From CAILHX01 sp036561085 (GTDB lineage Bacteria > Pseudomonadota > Gammaproteobacteria > Burkholderiales > Methylophilaceae), in contig DATBPY010000035.1 in assembly GCA_036561085.1 (NCBI GenBank), positions 1 to 32,831 of the forward strand: DNA of 32,831 bases, in the 5' to 3' direction. The notes under the pieces are model-generated. The model searched no databases. It was not told the DNA's origin and was given only the letters and a program-made list of their open reading frames with translations. Position numbers and translations under genes: made by a program. How positions within the stretch are numbered: the first letter of the stretch is position 1; every line of letters begins with the position of its first letter. Positions 22,104 to 29,876 of the stretch are shown in pieces.

Positions 22104-23314
22104 TTCGCTGCTGCCAACTCCTCGATACGCGCGGTGATTTGCGCCAGTTGTTGCGACCTAGTGTATTGCTGATATTTTGCCGCAAATTTTTGCGCATTGT
22201 TACGATAATCGACGGTTTTCAACAATTTCATCAATAACGCCGATAAATCCGGCGGCGGCGATTCGGCATCTATCAGTTCGCCAGCACCCATCGCTCTCAC
22301 TCTTGATGCCAGCAAAAACTGCTCAAGATGGTTGGGCAACATCAGTAACGGGATTCCTGCCTGCAACATACCTGCAGTCGTGCCATGCCCTCCGTGGCAG
22401 ATCACCAGATCGCAATCTTCCAACAAATCTGCGAACTTGATGGGTTGATCGAATATCCTGACTTTGTCGTTGCTCAGTTTCTGCCGCAGGTTATCTGCAA
22501 TACCCGGCGCACAGACCAGCGCCTGATGACCTTGCGCGGTAATGACCTCAAGCAGTGCAAGAAAATCGCGGTGGCGCGGCTCAAGATAGACCAGAATGCG
22601 CTTTACATCATGACTGTTCTTTTTCAAATCCGGCCAAGCAGCCTCGTACCCCATTTCTGTATCGTAGACGGCGCCCCAATAAGTAGCACCACCGCGTTGC
22701 GGGTAGTGATCCAATTCCGGTAAAGTACATAAAAAAGACTCCGGCGTATCGAAAAGATCGCTGAGTCCTTTCATCGGTGCAGCTCCGCAAACAGCCAATA
22801 CCGCATTCGCTGTTTTCAGCACGATTTCATCCGAACCGGTCAGACGTTCATATGGTACGGCAGCCCAATAACGCAGATTAGGTGTGGGGTTCAAACGCGG
22901 CAGGATGCTGAAACCGGTGCCCAGCGGGGCGGCAGTTAATCCCATACTGCGCGCCGCCAATAATGCAGTCGGCGCATGGCTGGCGATCAATATATCTGCC
23001 TGGAATAGCATCAACATGGCACGCCATGCACTGACTACCCCGGACAAACCCGATGCATCGTGATAACCGAAACGTAACAATATCTCGGCATAATTCAATG
23101 GCGGCTCGGGCAAGCCTTGCACCACAGGCAACCATAACGGAGCCTGCATCACGGGGATATGACTATCAGTCAGCATGCGGCCGGCATGATGCAATTCGCG
23201 CACCACCATCACTACCTCATGACCGCGTGCTTTTAATGCACGCGCGAATGGCAGAAATTGGGAGATATAGCCATAGTTGGCACCCAGTTCCCAAGCAAAA
23301 ACGATGCGACTCAC
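22100..23314 (-). CDS. GT1-type (MGT/UGT-like) glycosyltransferase
   Basis: The protein has 404 residues. It has the GT-B fold pattern of family 1 transferases: an N-terminal Rossmann half (FLPFARALKARGHEVVMVVR) and a C-terminal half with the nucleotide-sugar site CHGGHGTTAGMLQAGIPLLMLPNHLEQ (landmarks HGGHGTTAG and PLLMLPNHLEQ). It lacks a signal peptide and membrane helices. Sugar donor and acceptor are not predictable; family members glycosylate lipids, polyketides or other small molecules. The start is GTG at 23314 with a GGGGGAG site six bases before it. Its stop overlaps the rarA start as ATGA. The gene is divergent from the tpsB promoter, 228 bp away. Confidence 0.85.
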   Translation of the reverse strand: MSRIVFAWELGANYGYISQFLPFARALKARGHEVVMVVRELHHAGRMLTDSHIPVMQAPLWLPVVQGLPEPPLNYAEILLRFGYHDASGLSGVVSAWRAMLMLFQADILIASHAPTALLAARSMGLTAAPLGTGFSILPRLNPTPNLRYWAAVPYERLTGSDEIVLKTANAVLAVCGAAPMKGLSDLFDTPESFLCTLPELDHYPQRGGATYWGAVYDTEMGYEAAWPDLKKNSHDVKRILVYLEPRHRDFLALLEVITAQGHQALVCAPGIADNLRQKLSNDKVRIFDQPIKFADLLEDCDLVICHGGHGTTAGMLQAGIPLLMLPNHLEQFLLASRVRAMGAGELIDAESPPPDLSALLMKLLKTVDYRNNAQKFAAKYQQYTRSQQLAQITARIEELAAAK

Positions 23315-23469
23315 CGACGCTCCCCCATAAACGACTCAGTAGTTATCATACCAGCGTCTTTATATTCGATTTAACACGCTGTACCTCATGTCGGGAAAAA
23401 TACTTAAAATACCCCCATAACTAATTGAAATTTATTAATTTGTGTTGGGATTATCGGGCATAAAAGAAC

Positions 23470-23499
23470 TTGACATAATTTGCGAAAAACAGCGATACT
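23470..23499 (+). promoter_or_regulatory. Sigma-70-like promoter for the two-partner-secretion genes
   Basis: A consensus -35 TTGACA (23470-23475) is 18 bases from a -10-like GATACT (23494-23499). Transcription would begin near 23506, after an in-frame ATG at 23480, which supports the ATG at 23543 as the tpsB start. No operator was recognised in the 228-bp gap to the divergent glycosyltransferase. Confidence 0.6.
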
Positions 23500-23542
23500 T
23501 AGCCCATTTACTGCAAATAGCCTTTATTTTCTGGGAGTATCC

Positions 23543-25213
23543 ATGGACTTTGTAAGACATCGACCTTTATTTGCAGCCATCAGTATTTTTTTGCTATCCC
23601 TTGCATCCGGATCGGCATTAGCAGCAGATCCAGCAACACCGCTATCTGAATTACAAGTTCCCCCGGCACCGCGCTTTGACATCACTGCTTTCAAAGTTGA
23701 AGGCGACACCATACTCGGCGCAGATAAGATCAATGCCTTGGTCAAACCTTTCGTTGGCGTATCAAAAGACTTCGGTGATGTGCAGCAGGCCCTGGAGGCG
23801 CTTCAGGATGCTTATCAGGCCAAAGGTTTCAGTACCGTACGCGTTAACCTGCCCGAACAGGAGTTGGAAAAAGGTGTCATTCTGCTGACGGTCACCGAAC
23901 AGAAAATCAGCTCCATCAAAGTCGAAGGCAATCAGCATTATTCCAGCGAGAGTATATTGCGCGCAGTTCCTAGCTTGCAGGAAGGCAGTATTCCCAACAC
24001 CAAGGCGATCGGCAAAAGCCTGAAGCTCGCTAATGAAAACCCGACCAAGCAGACGGCAGTACTGTTCTCTGATAATGAAAAAGACGAAAACAGCGTAGAT
24101 GCTACGGTGAAGGTGATTGATGACAAGCCGTGGAAAGCTTCGGTGACCCTGGATAACACCGGTACCCGCGAAACCGGGCATGGACGCCTGACATTTGCTT
24201 ATCAGAATTTTAATCTGTTTGATACGGATCAAAGACTGACTGCGCAATTCATTACCAATCCGCATCTTCCGCAGAATATATTCAACCCTGACCACAAGGT
24301 ACGGGTCTATGTTTTCGGCTACACAATCCCATTGGCTTCGATCGGTGATTCGATCGATCTGCTCGGTTCGTATTCAGACAGTACATCGACCACCCCTATC
24401 GCACTATCAGGCCTGATAGGCAATATCAGCGGCAAAGGGTTGGTGCTGGGAGCCCATTACAACCATAATCTGGACAAACTCCCGGACTACGAACAAAAGC
24501 TCACTTTCGCTTACGATAGCCGCGCCACCAAATCGTCACACGACGATCAGGGCAACCTGCTTTCCGCAGCGCTCACGACCACGCCTGTCAGCGTAGTCTA
24601 TTCGGGGCAATGGACACCTAATCCCCACGTGATCGCTTTCAGCGCCGGGCTTTCCCGAAATATCGCCGGAATCGCTGATCATGGCGAAAAATCGGATTTC
24701 CAGAATGCCTTGGCAAACAGCACTTTCTCTAAACTCAATTTCACCTTGGATTACGCCCGCCCGATGTTTACGGATTGGCAATTACACGCCTCCTTCAGTT
24801 CGCAAGTTTCGTGGGATAGCCTGCCCTCCATCGAAAAATTCCGTATCGGTGGCATGGATACCGTGCGCGGCTTCCACGAAAGCGAACTGGCCGGAGATGA
24901 AGGCTACCGCGTCAGCGTGGAGGTCTACACTTCCAATTTCGGTCAATTCATGAAGAGCGATAAAACAACCTTACGTGGCGTATTTTTCAGCGATGTAGGT
25001 CGGGTATCCGACAACGAGAATACTGCCGGAGCGACTATTACAGAACAGACTTCGATTGCCAGCATAGGCGCCGGTTTACGCTATACCTACGGCACTAATG
25101 TAGTCGGGCGCTTTGATCTGGCTCAAGTGATCAACGGCGACACCGAACATGGCTCCGGCACCACCAGGAACGGCGACCACTATGTGAACGCCAGTATTGC
25201 ATATCTGTGGTAA
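23543..25213 (+). CDS. TpsB outer-membrane transporter (ShlB/FhaC/HecB family)
   Basis: The protein has 556 residues from ATG 23543, with a GGGAG site seven bases upstream and a signal peptide ending in SALAAD. A POTRA region follows (about residues 40-190) with FDITAFKVEGDTIL and YQAKGFSTVRVNLPEQ landmarks, then a 16-strand-type barrel with the FRIGGMDTVRGFHESELAGDEGY motif (landmarks VRGFHE and GDEGY), which is the conserved VRGY/F L6 loop tip. TpsB transporters secrete one TpsA partner across the outer membrane without ATP. The gene lies directly before its probable partner at 25425, with 211 bp between them that can fold into a hairpin. Confidence 0.92.
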   Translation: MDFVRHRPLFAAISIFLLSLASGSALAADPATPLSELQVPPAPRFDITAFKVEGDTILGADKINALVKPFVGVSKDFGDVQQALEALQDAYQAKGFSTVRVNLPEQELEKGVILLTVTEQKISSIKVEGNQHYSSESILRAVPSLQEGSIPNTKAIGKSLKLANENPTKQTAVLFSDNEKDENSVDATVKVIDDKPWKASVTLDNTGTRETGHGRLTFAYQNFNLFDTDQRLTAQFITNPHLPQNIFNPDHKVRVYVFGYTIPLASIGDSIDLLGSYSDSTSTTPIALSGLIGNISGKGLVLGAHYNHNLDKLPDYEQKLTFAYDSRATKSSHDDQGNLLSAALTTTPVSVVYSGQWTPNPHVIAFSAGLSRNIAGIADHGEKSDFQNALANSTFSKLNFTLDYARPMFTDWQLHASFSSQVSWDSLPSIEKFRIGGMDTVRGFHESELAGDEGYRVSVEVYTSNFGQFMKSDKTTLRGVFFSDVGRVSDNENTAGATITEQTSIASIGAGLRYTYGTNVVGRFDLAQVINGDTEHGSGTTRNGDHYVNASIAYLW

Positions 25214-25223
25214 ATGAATCCCT

Positions 25224-25259
25224 AGGGGATTCCCTCAGATAAAAATCAGGGGAACCCCT
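25224..25259 (+). other. Long imperfect hairpin between tpsB and tpsA
   Basis: AGGGG (25224-25228) pairs with CCCCT (25255-25259), and after one A-A mismatch seven more pairs follow, including CCCT/AGGG, around a 12-base loop. It begins 11 bases after the tpsB stop. No T run follows, so it is not a classical terminator. It could pause or partly stop transcription, or protect the mRNA end and so set the ratio of transporter to exoprotein. A second dyad, TGCGG-N6-CCGCA, lies at 25359-25374, 51 bases before the tpsA start. Confidence 0.45.
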
Positions 25260-25424
25260 CGGTTATATCAAAAAATGCCTGATGGTAAGCACTGCATGAC
25301 AGTATTAATATTCATCAACGGGGTAATGTTTTTTAGTTTTTAGCAATTTGAAAGATAGTGCGGAAATAACCGCAAATAAAGAAAGATTGAACAGCGACGA
25401 CATCGCTGCAAAAGGGAGCTTGCA

Positions 25425-28400
25425 ATGACCACAAAACCTGATACCAGAACCACCAGAAAGCCGCGCGCGTCTTATGATATGAAGTTGCGTCGCAAAGCGC
25501 TATATTTGGCTGTGGCCTCTTGCTTTTCTGTCACTCCCGCGTTTGCAGTCATGATTGCTCCCCCTCCAACAATCATTCCAGCAATCGCTAGTTATAGCTT
25601 TACCGCAAAGTCTGCCGGGATGGTAACCAACGAAGTGATAAACGGTAGCACCCGCACCATCTATACTAACGACAAAGCCATTCTTAATTGGAGTGGGGGC
25701 TTGAATGTGAATGCCGGCGAAACATTGCGCTTCCAGCAAGCGACTGATGCCAGCAAGATTCTTAATAGAATAGGCGGCGGAAATGCAACCACCATACTCG
25801 GCACGCTATGGTCTAACGGCAAGGTTTACCTGATCAATAATGCCGGAGTCGTCGTCGGCCCCGGTGCTCACATCGAGACCGCCGGTTTTGTTGCCTCCAG
25901 TCTGAATCTATCCGACGACGACTTCACCCACGGTGTTAATCGCTTTACTGCCTCAACCACCAATGCTACTGGGCGTGTCAGCAATGCAGGTAGCATTACT
26001 ACCACCGCCAGTGGCGGTTTTGTTTATTTGATAGGTACCCAAGTAGAGAATAGCGGCATCATCATGACCCCCGGTGGCGAAGCGATACTGGCGGCAGGCA
26101 GTTCGGTAGAACTGGTGGATTCGGCTGACCCGTCCATGCGCGTAAAGGTGAGTGCCAAGGCTCTGCCTATCAACCTGTCGCAAGCGATGGCGCAAGGTGG
26201 CGGCAATATTTTCTCGGTACTGAACAGCGGCCAGATATCAGCCAACAGCGCCGTAGTCGGACCCAGCGGCAAGATACAATTGCGTTCCGCAGGTACGGTC
26301 ACTACCACCGCCACTTCAGTACTGCAAGCCAGAGGCGATGCAAATACCAATGGCGGCCTGATTCGCGGTTTCGCCGATACCGTGGGACACTATTCCGGGA
26401 TACTCGATGCTTCAGGTCGTAACGGCGGGTCGATAGAGACTTCCGCCTCCTTCTTATACTTGGATCCCGGTCTTTCAGTCGCTGCGAGCGCACTTGTGGC
26501 CGGCGGACACAGCGGAAAATGGTTGCTGGATCCTTATGACTTTGTCATAGACCAAACGGCAGCCAATACGATTCAAAGCACGCTTAACGGTGGCACCAGC
26601 GTTGCCATAGAGACTGCTTATGGCGGCGGACCGGGAAACGTCGGTGCTGGGCTTGGCCGCATCACCATGGCTAACGCCAACATCGCGGTAAATTATGCCG
26701 GAGGCGTGTCATTGGACTTTGAGGCTGATGAAAAGGTCTTCATCACTAATTCCAGCATCACCGGCACTGGCGGCGAATTTGACTTTACAATCAATGCCGG
26801 CCAGGGTGTTTCCATTTCCAATAGCACGATACGAACCAATGGCAGCGGGGAACTCAGCATTGTAGCCAACAGTGGCAATATCGGCATCGTCGGTTCCCAT
26901 CTATCCGCTACCAGCCCATCAGCTTCCGGGTCCTGGCAGTTGGTCAATATAGCCGCTTATAGCGGCAGCGTGAATATAGACGGTTCCGACATCAATATTC
27001 TCAACATCAGCCCCTACGCCGGCATAATCAATATCATGGCGGAAGACGGGGATGTGAACATCATCAATCAATCGCAGATAGGTTCGATCAGCGGCGATGT
27101 ATATGTCGATATCGCGGCCTATAGCGGTAATGTGAATATCGCCAGCTCCTCCATAGGGGTTAAAACCGGCTCGCTGGGTTCCAGTAATGTCAATATCTAT
27201 GCCTCTGAAGGCAACATCACCATGCTTGGTGCAGATGCTACCCATAGTATTCGCGCCCATGAGGTTGATCTAACAGCAGAGATGGCCTATGGCGGTGGCT
27301 TTGGCAATATCGGTCAGGCCGATCACTTTATCGTGACTGAAGCCGACCTCTTGAATGTCGGCGATTGGCAAACGAATAATGCGTTCGTTACCGACTTGGG
27401 CTTATTGCGTAACGCTGATATCCAAGCCATGAATGATGCTGAATTGCAATTACAAAAAGGTGCGTTCCTGAATAGTTCTTACGGATCGGCTATCCGCATC
27501 GACTCCAACACGGCATTGATCGCAAGCGCAGGCGATATCATACTGGATGGGAGTACCATTGATTTCTTTAGCGGATCGGGAGATAACGGTTCTTATGTCA
27601 TCGCTACCACCGGCGGGATCATACTGGATAACTCCAGTTCAATCGCTACGCACACGTCTTATGGCGGCACAGCCAGCCTGAATCTATTCGCCACCAATCT
27701 GTCATTGGATCATTACAGCGCTATCGAATCCGACTTCGTCGGCTTGAATTACGATATAGGCGGCCCGAACACAGACGCAGCGAAACGGCTCGCTCTTGCT
27801 GCATTTGCCAAGAACTCCACGGTCAACATAGGTAACGGCAGCTTTATTGCCGCTGATGGTGGTGTCGGCATGATCACCGGCAAAATGAACATTGTCGGTG
27901 GTGCTATCATTTCGGATAACGACCTTGATCTGCTCGTCGCCGGAGACCTCAATCTTACTGGCGCAAATGGCGGCTACTACTCTTCCTTTATCGGCGCCGC
28001 AACAGAAGCATTCATCACCGTGGGCGGTCATCTGAATATCAATACTAGCCCTGACGGCACAAGTGCAGCATCGATTGAAGTCGGTAGCAGCCAGACCTTA
28101 TTCATGAACTTCCCGGGCACAACCAAGAACGGTTGGTCGGTAGATGGTGTGGCGAATGCCTTCGACTCTACTGTTCTGCCAGGGAAAACCGGCATCTTTG
28201 TTGACGGTGCTCCCGCGGTGATAGGTAGCAATACCTTTATTTCATACGGCAGCCCCAAGGGTGCGGTTATAGCCGCCATCGCCAACACCAGAAATAATGA
28301 CCTGCTCACTAATCCGCTAGGCAACTCCGTTGTGGCGAATAATCAGAATGCTGCCGACAAATTCTTCAGTAAGGATGATGACAGTAAAGATGAGGGTGAT

Positions 28401-28448
28401 GGCAAGGATGGCAAAAAAGGTAAAAGCAAACCCAAGGAATGCTCTTGA
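25425..28448 (+). CDS. TpsA exoprotein with filamentous-hemagglutinin N-terminal domain
   Basis: The protein has 1007 residues. A long basic type V-like signal peptide (to about residue 42, ending TPAFA) is followed by the TPS secretion domain (about 50-280). It contains NNAGVVVGPGAHIETAGFVAS (landmarks NNAGVVVG and GFVAS), where most members have NPNGI. The rest is a repetitive beta-helix rich in Ser, Asn, Gly and Ile, with near repeats such as AYGGGPGNVG/AYGGGFGNIG and AAYSGSVNI/AAYSGNVNI. The tail (about 975-1007) is rich in Asp, Lys and Gly and ends KPKECS. It should be exported by the TpsB upstream and act at the surface, perhaps in adhesion or biofilm; the function is not shown by sequence. 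The start has a GGGAG site eight bases before ATG. Confidence 0.9.
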   Translation: MTTKPDTRTTRKPRASYDMKLRRKALYLAVASCFSVTPAFAVMIAPPPTIIPAIASYSFTAKSAGMVTNEVINGSTRTIYTNDKAILNWSGGLNVNAGETLRFQQATDASKILNRIGGGNATTILGTLWSNGKVYLINNAGVVVGPGAHIETAGFVASSLNLSDDDFTHGVNRFTASTTNATGRVSNAGSITTTASGGFVYLIGTQVENSGIIMTPGGEAILAAGSSVELVDSADPSMRVKVSAKALPINLSQAMAQGGGNIFSVLNSGQISANSAVVGPSGKIQLRSAGTVTTTATSVLQARGDANTNGGLIRGFADTVGHYSGILDASGRNGGSIETSASFLYLDPGLSVAASALVAGGHSGKWLLDPYDFVIDQTAANTIQSTLNGGTSVAIETAYGGGPGNVGAGLGRITMANANIAVNYAGGVSLDFEADEKVFITNSSITGTGGEFDFTINAGQGVSISNSTIRTNGSGELSIVANSGNIGIVGSHLSATSPSASGSWQLVNIAAYSGSVNIDGSDINILNISPYAGIINIMAEDGDVNIINQSQIGSISGDVYVDIAAYSGNVNIASSSIGVKTGSLGSSNVNIYASEGNITMLGADATHSIRAHEVDLTAEMAYGGGFGNIGQADHFIVTEADLLNVGDWQTNNAFVTDLGLLRNADIQAMNDAELQLQKGAFLNSSYGSAIRIDSNTALIASAGDIILDGSTIDFFSGSGDNGSYVIATTGGIILDNSSSIATHTSYGGTASLNLFATNLSLDHYSAIESDFVGLNYDIGGPNTDAAKRLALAAFAKNSTVNIGNGSFIAADGGVGMITGKMNIVGGAIISDNDLDLLVAGDLNLTGANGGYYSSFIGAATEAFITVGGHLNINTSPDGTSAASIEVGSSQTLFMNFPGTTKNGWSVDGVANAFDSTVLPGKTGIFVDGAPAVIGSNTFISYGSPKGAVIAAIANTRNNDLLTNPLGNSVVANNQNAADKFFSKDDDSKDEGDGKDGKKGKSKPKECS

Positions 28449-28481
28449 TTTACCTAACATTTTAAAAATGGGATGAACATA

Positions 28482-29153
28482 ATGAAAAACTCTATCTTTT
28501 ATGGTCTGTTGATATGTGCGTTGGGGATGGCCCTTCCGATCTCGGCGCAGGCCGCTGGCGCTGCAGTAGTGCTTAACACCAGTGGTATCGTCTCAGTGCA
28601 ACGCACTGATGGCAGCGTACATGCGCTGGCCAAGAATTCGGAAGTGCAACAAGGTGAAGTGATCACCACGCAAAAAGGTAGTTACGCCCTCTTCAAATTC
28701 ACCGATGGTGGCCAACTCACGTTGCAACCGGAGACCACCATCAAGATCGACCAATATGGTTTCGATGCCGCCAAACCAGAAAATGATAGTTTCGTTTTCA
28801 GCCTGGTCAAAGGTGGACTTCGCTCAGTTACCGGCCTGGTTGGTCACCGCGGCAACCGCGATGCTTATAAGTTGAATACGGAAACAGCTACTATCGGTAT
28901 TCGCGGCACTGACTGGCGCGGAAGAATGTGCAAGGATAACTGTGGCGGCAAACCCAATGGCCTGTATGTGAATGTGATCAGCGGTATCATTAATGCAACG
29001 AACGCTGGCGGGTCTGTTGATTTCAGTTCAGGAACATTTGGGCATATTGCCAGTTCTTCCATCGCGCCTACCTTTCTGCCTAAGGATCCAGGAGTCGACC
29101 CCAAGGACAAGGATAAAGGTAAAGGCGATAGCAGCAGTTGCGTAGTGTTATAA
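28482..29153 (+). CDS. FecR-domain protein, exported
   Basis: The protein has 223 residues from ATG 28482 (GGGAT site eight bases upstream); ATG 28473 is an alternative adding three residues. A signal peptide (to about residue 24, ISAQAAG) is followed by a FecR domain with EVQQGEVITTQKGSYALFKF and GGQLTLQPETTIKI landmarks and the IGIRGTDW motif. The tail (about 200-223) is Lys/Asp/Gly rich and ends SSSCVVL. Classical FecR is an inner-membrane signal transducer for an ECF sigma factor, but no membrane helix beyond the signal and no sigma gene are seen here. Stand-alone exported FecR-domain proteins near surface-protein genes are common, and their role is unclear. It is 33 bp after tpsA and closes the island. 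Confidence 0.85.
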   Translation: MKNSIFYGLLICALGMALPISAQAAGAAVVLNTSGIVSVQRTDGSVHALAKNSEVQQGEVITTQKGSYALFKFTDGGQLTLQPETTIKIDQYGFDAAKPENDSFVFSLVKGGLRSVTGLVGHRGNRDAYKLNTETATIGIRGTDWRGRMCKDNCGGKPNGLYVNVISGIINATNAGGSVDFSSGTFGHIASSSIAPTFLPKDPGVDPKDKDKGKGDSSSCVVL

Positions 29154-29187
29154 CAGCTGGATTTTAGATTTTAGGCGAGGCCTCATG

Positions 29188-29217
29188 ATGCCCACTTCCA
29201 AGAGGTGGGCATTTTTT
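29188..29217 (+). terminator. Rho-independent terminator after the FecR-domain gene
   Basis: ATGCCCAC (29188-29195) pairs perfectly with GTGGGCAT (29205-29212) across a nine-base loop and is followed by six T residues (29212-29217). It ends the tpsB-tpsA-fecR transcript 34 bases after the last stop codon. The opposite strand reads into lolA's 3' side, and the stem could also stop that transcript, with fewer T residues. Confidence 0.85.
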
Positions 29218-29246
29218 ATGTTCCTACTAATTTAATCCGTGCTGAC

Positions 29247-29876
29247 TTATTTTACGTCGCCCACTACGTCTGCCCCGGGTGGCGGGACGAATTGAAATGC
29301 CTTGGCTGAGAGTTTCGGATTTCTTTCCAGAGCGCTGAACTCTATGACTGTGGTCTGACTAAAATTGTCATGCAGCTCCATTTCAGCCAATTGGTCGCCG
29401 CGAAATCCCAGCAATACATGATCGAAGCCGCTGTCTTTGTCTTTGGGCGTCGCCTGTACCCATTCCAAGTCACTCTGTTTCCCCACATCTTTCAATACGA
29501 ATATCTTCTCGACATCAAGATTACCTGCCAGCAAAGCCGCAGGACTGGTTCCAAGTGTCTTGTCCAGCGTACGTACCGTCACCTGATCGAGATCGGGGTC
29601 GTACATCCAAACTTTGTGGCCGTCACCGACGATCAATTGCACATAGGGAGTCTTGTAATCCCAACGAAACTTACCCGGTCGTTGCAGTTGCATCACGCCG
29701 GTGACTTCCTGTAATTTGTGCCCGTTCCTATCTATGACAGTTTGTTTGAATTGAGCCTTCATGGCCGGTGTCGACTGATAAAACGCCCTTAGGCGCACGA
29801 TCGGGTCTGCATGAGCTACAAGCGGTAATAGCAGAGCCAGTACCACTAAGTATTTACGTGTCATATTCATTCTCAT
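29247..29876 (-). CDS. lolA: Outer-membrane lipoprotein carrier protein LolA
   Basis: The protein has 209 residues. A signal peptide (to about residue 23, LVAHAD) is followed by the LolA fold: FYQSTPAMKAQFKQTVIDRNG, then RPGKFRWDYKTPYVQLIVGDG (landmarks KAQFKQT, RPGKFRW, QLIVGDG), and VWMYDPDLDQVTVR. It carries lipoproteins from LolCDE across the periplasm to LolB. The first ATG overlaps the ftsK stop as ATGA; in-frame ATGs at 29870 and 29864 are also possible. The usual lolA-rarA-serS order is interrupted by the secretion island that ends just downstream, tail to tail. Confidence 0.95.
   Translation of the reverse strand: MRMNMTRKYLVVLALLLPLVAHADPIVRLRAFYQSTPAMKAQFKQTVIDRNGHKLQEVTGVMQLQRPGKFRWDYKTPYVQLIVGDGHKVWMYDPDLDQVTVRTLDKTLGTSPAALLAGNLDVEKIFVLKDVGKQSDLEWVQATPKDKDSGFDHVLLGFRGDQLAEMELHDNFSQTTVIEFSALERNPKLSAKAFQFVPPPGADVVGDVK

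Noticed and set aside
23480..23542. N-terminal extension of tpsB from ATG 23480
   Set aside because: It lies inside the predicted promoter (-35 at 23470, -10 at 23494); ATG 23543 has a good ribosome site and starts a clean signal peptide.
29140..29153. SSSCVVL end of the FecR-domain protein as a CaaX prenylation box
   Set aside because: The protein has an export signal and prenylation acts on cytosolic proteins of eukaryotic hosts, so the match is probably chance; the cysteine is kept as a separate observation.
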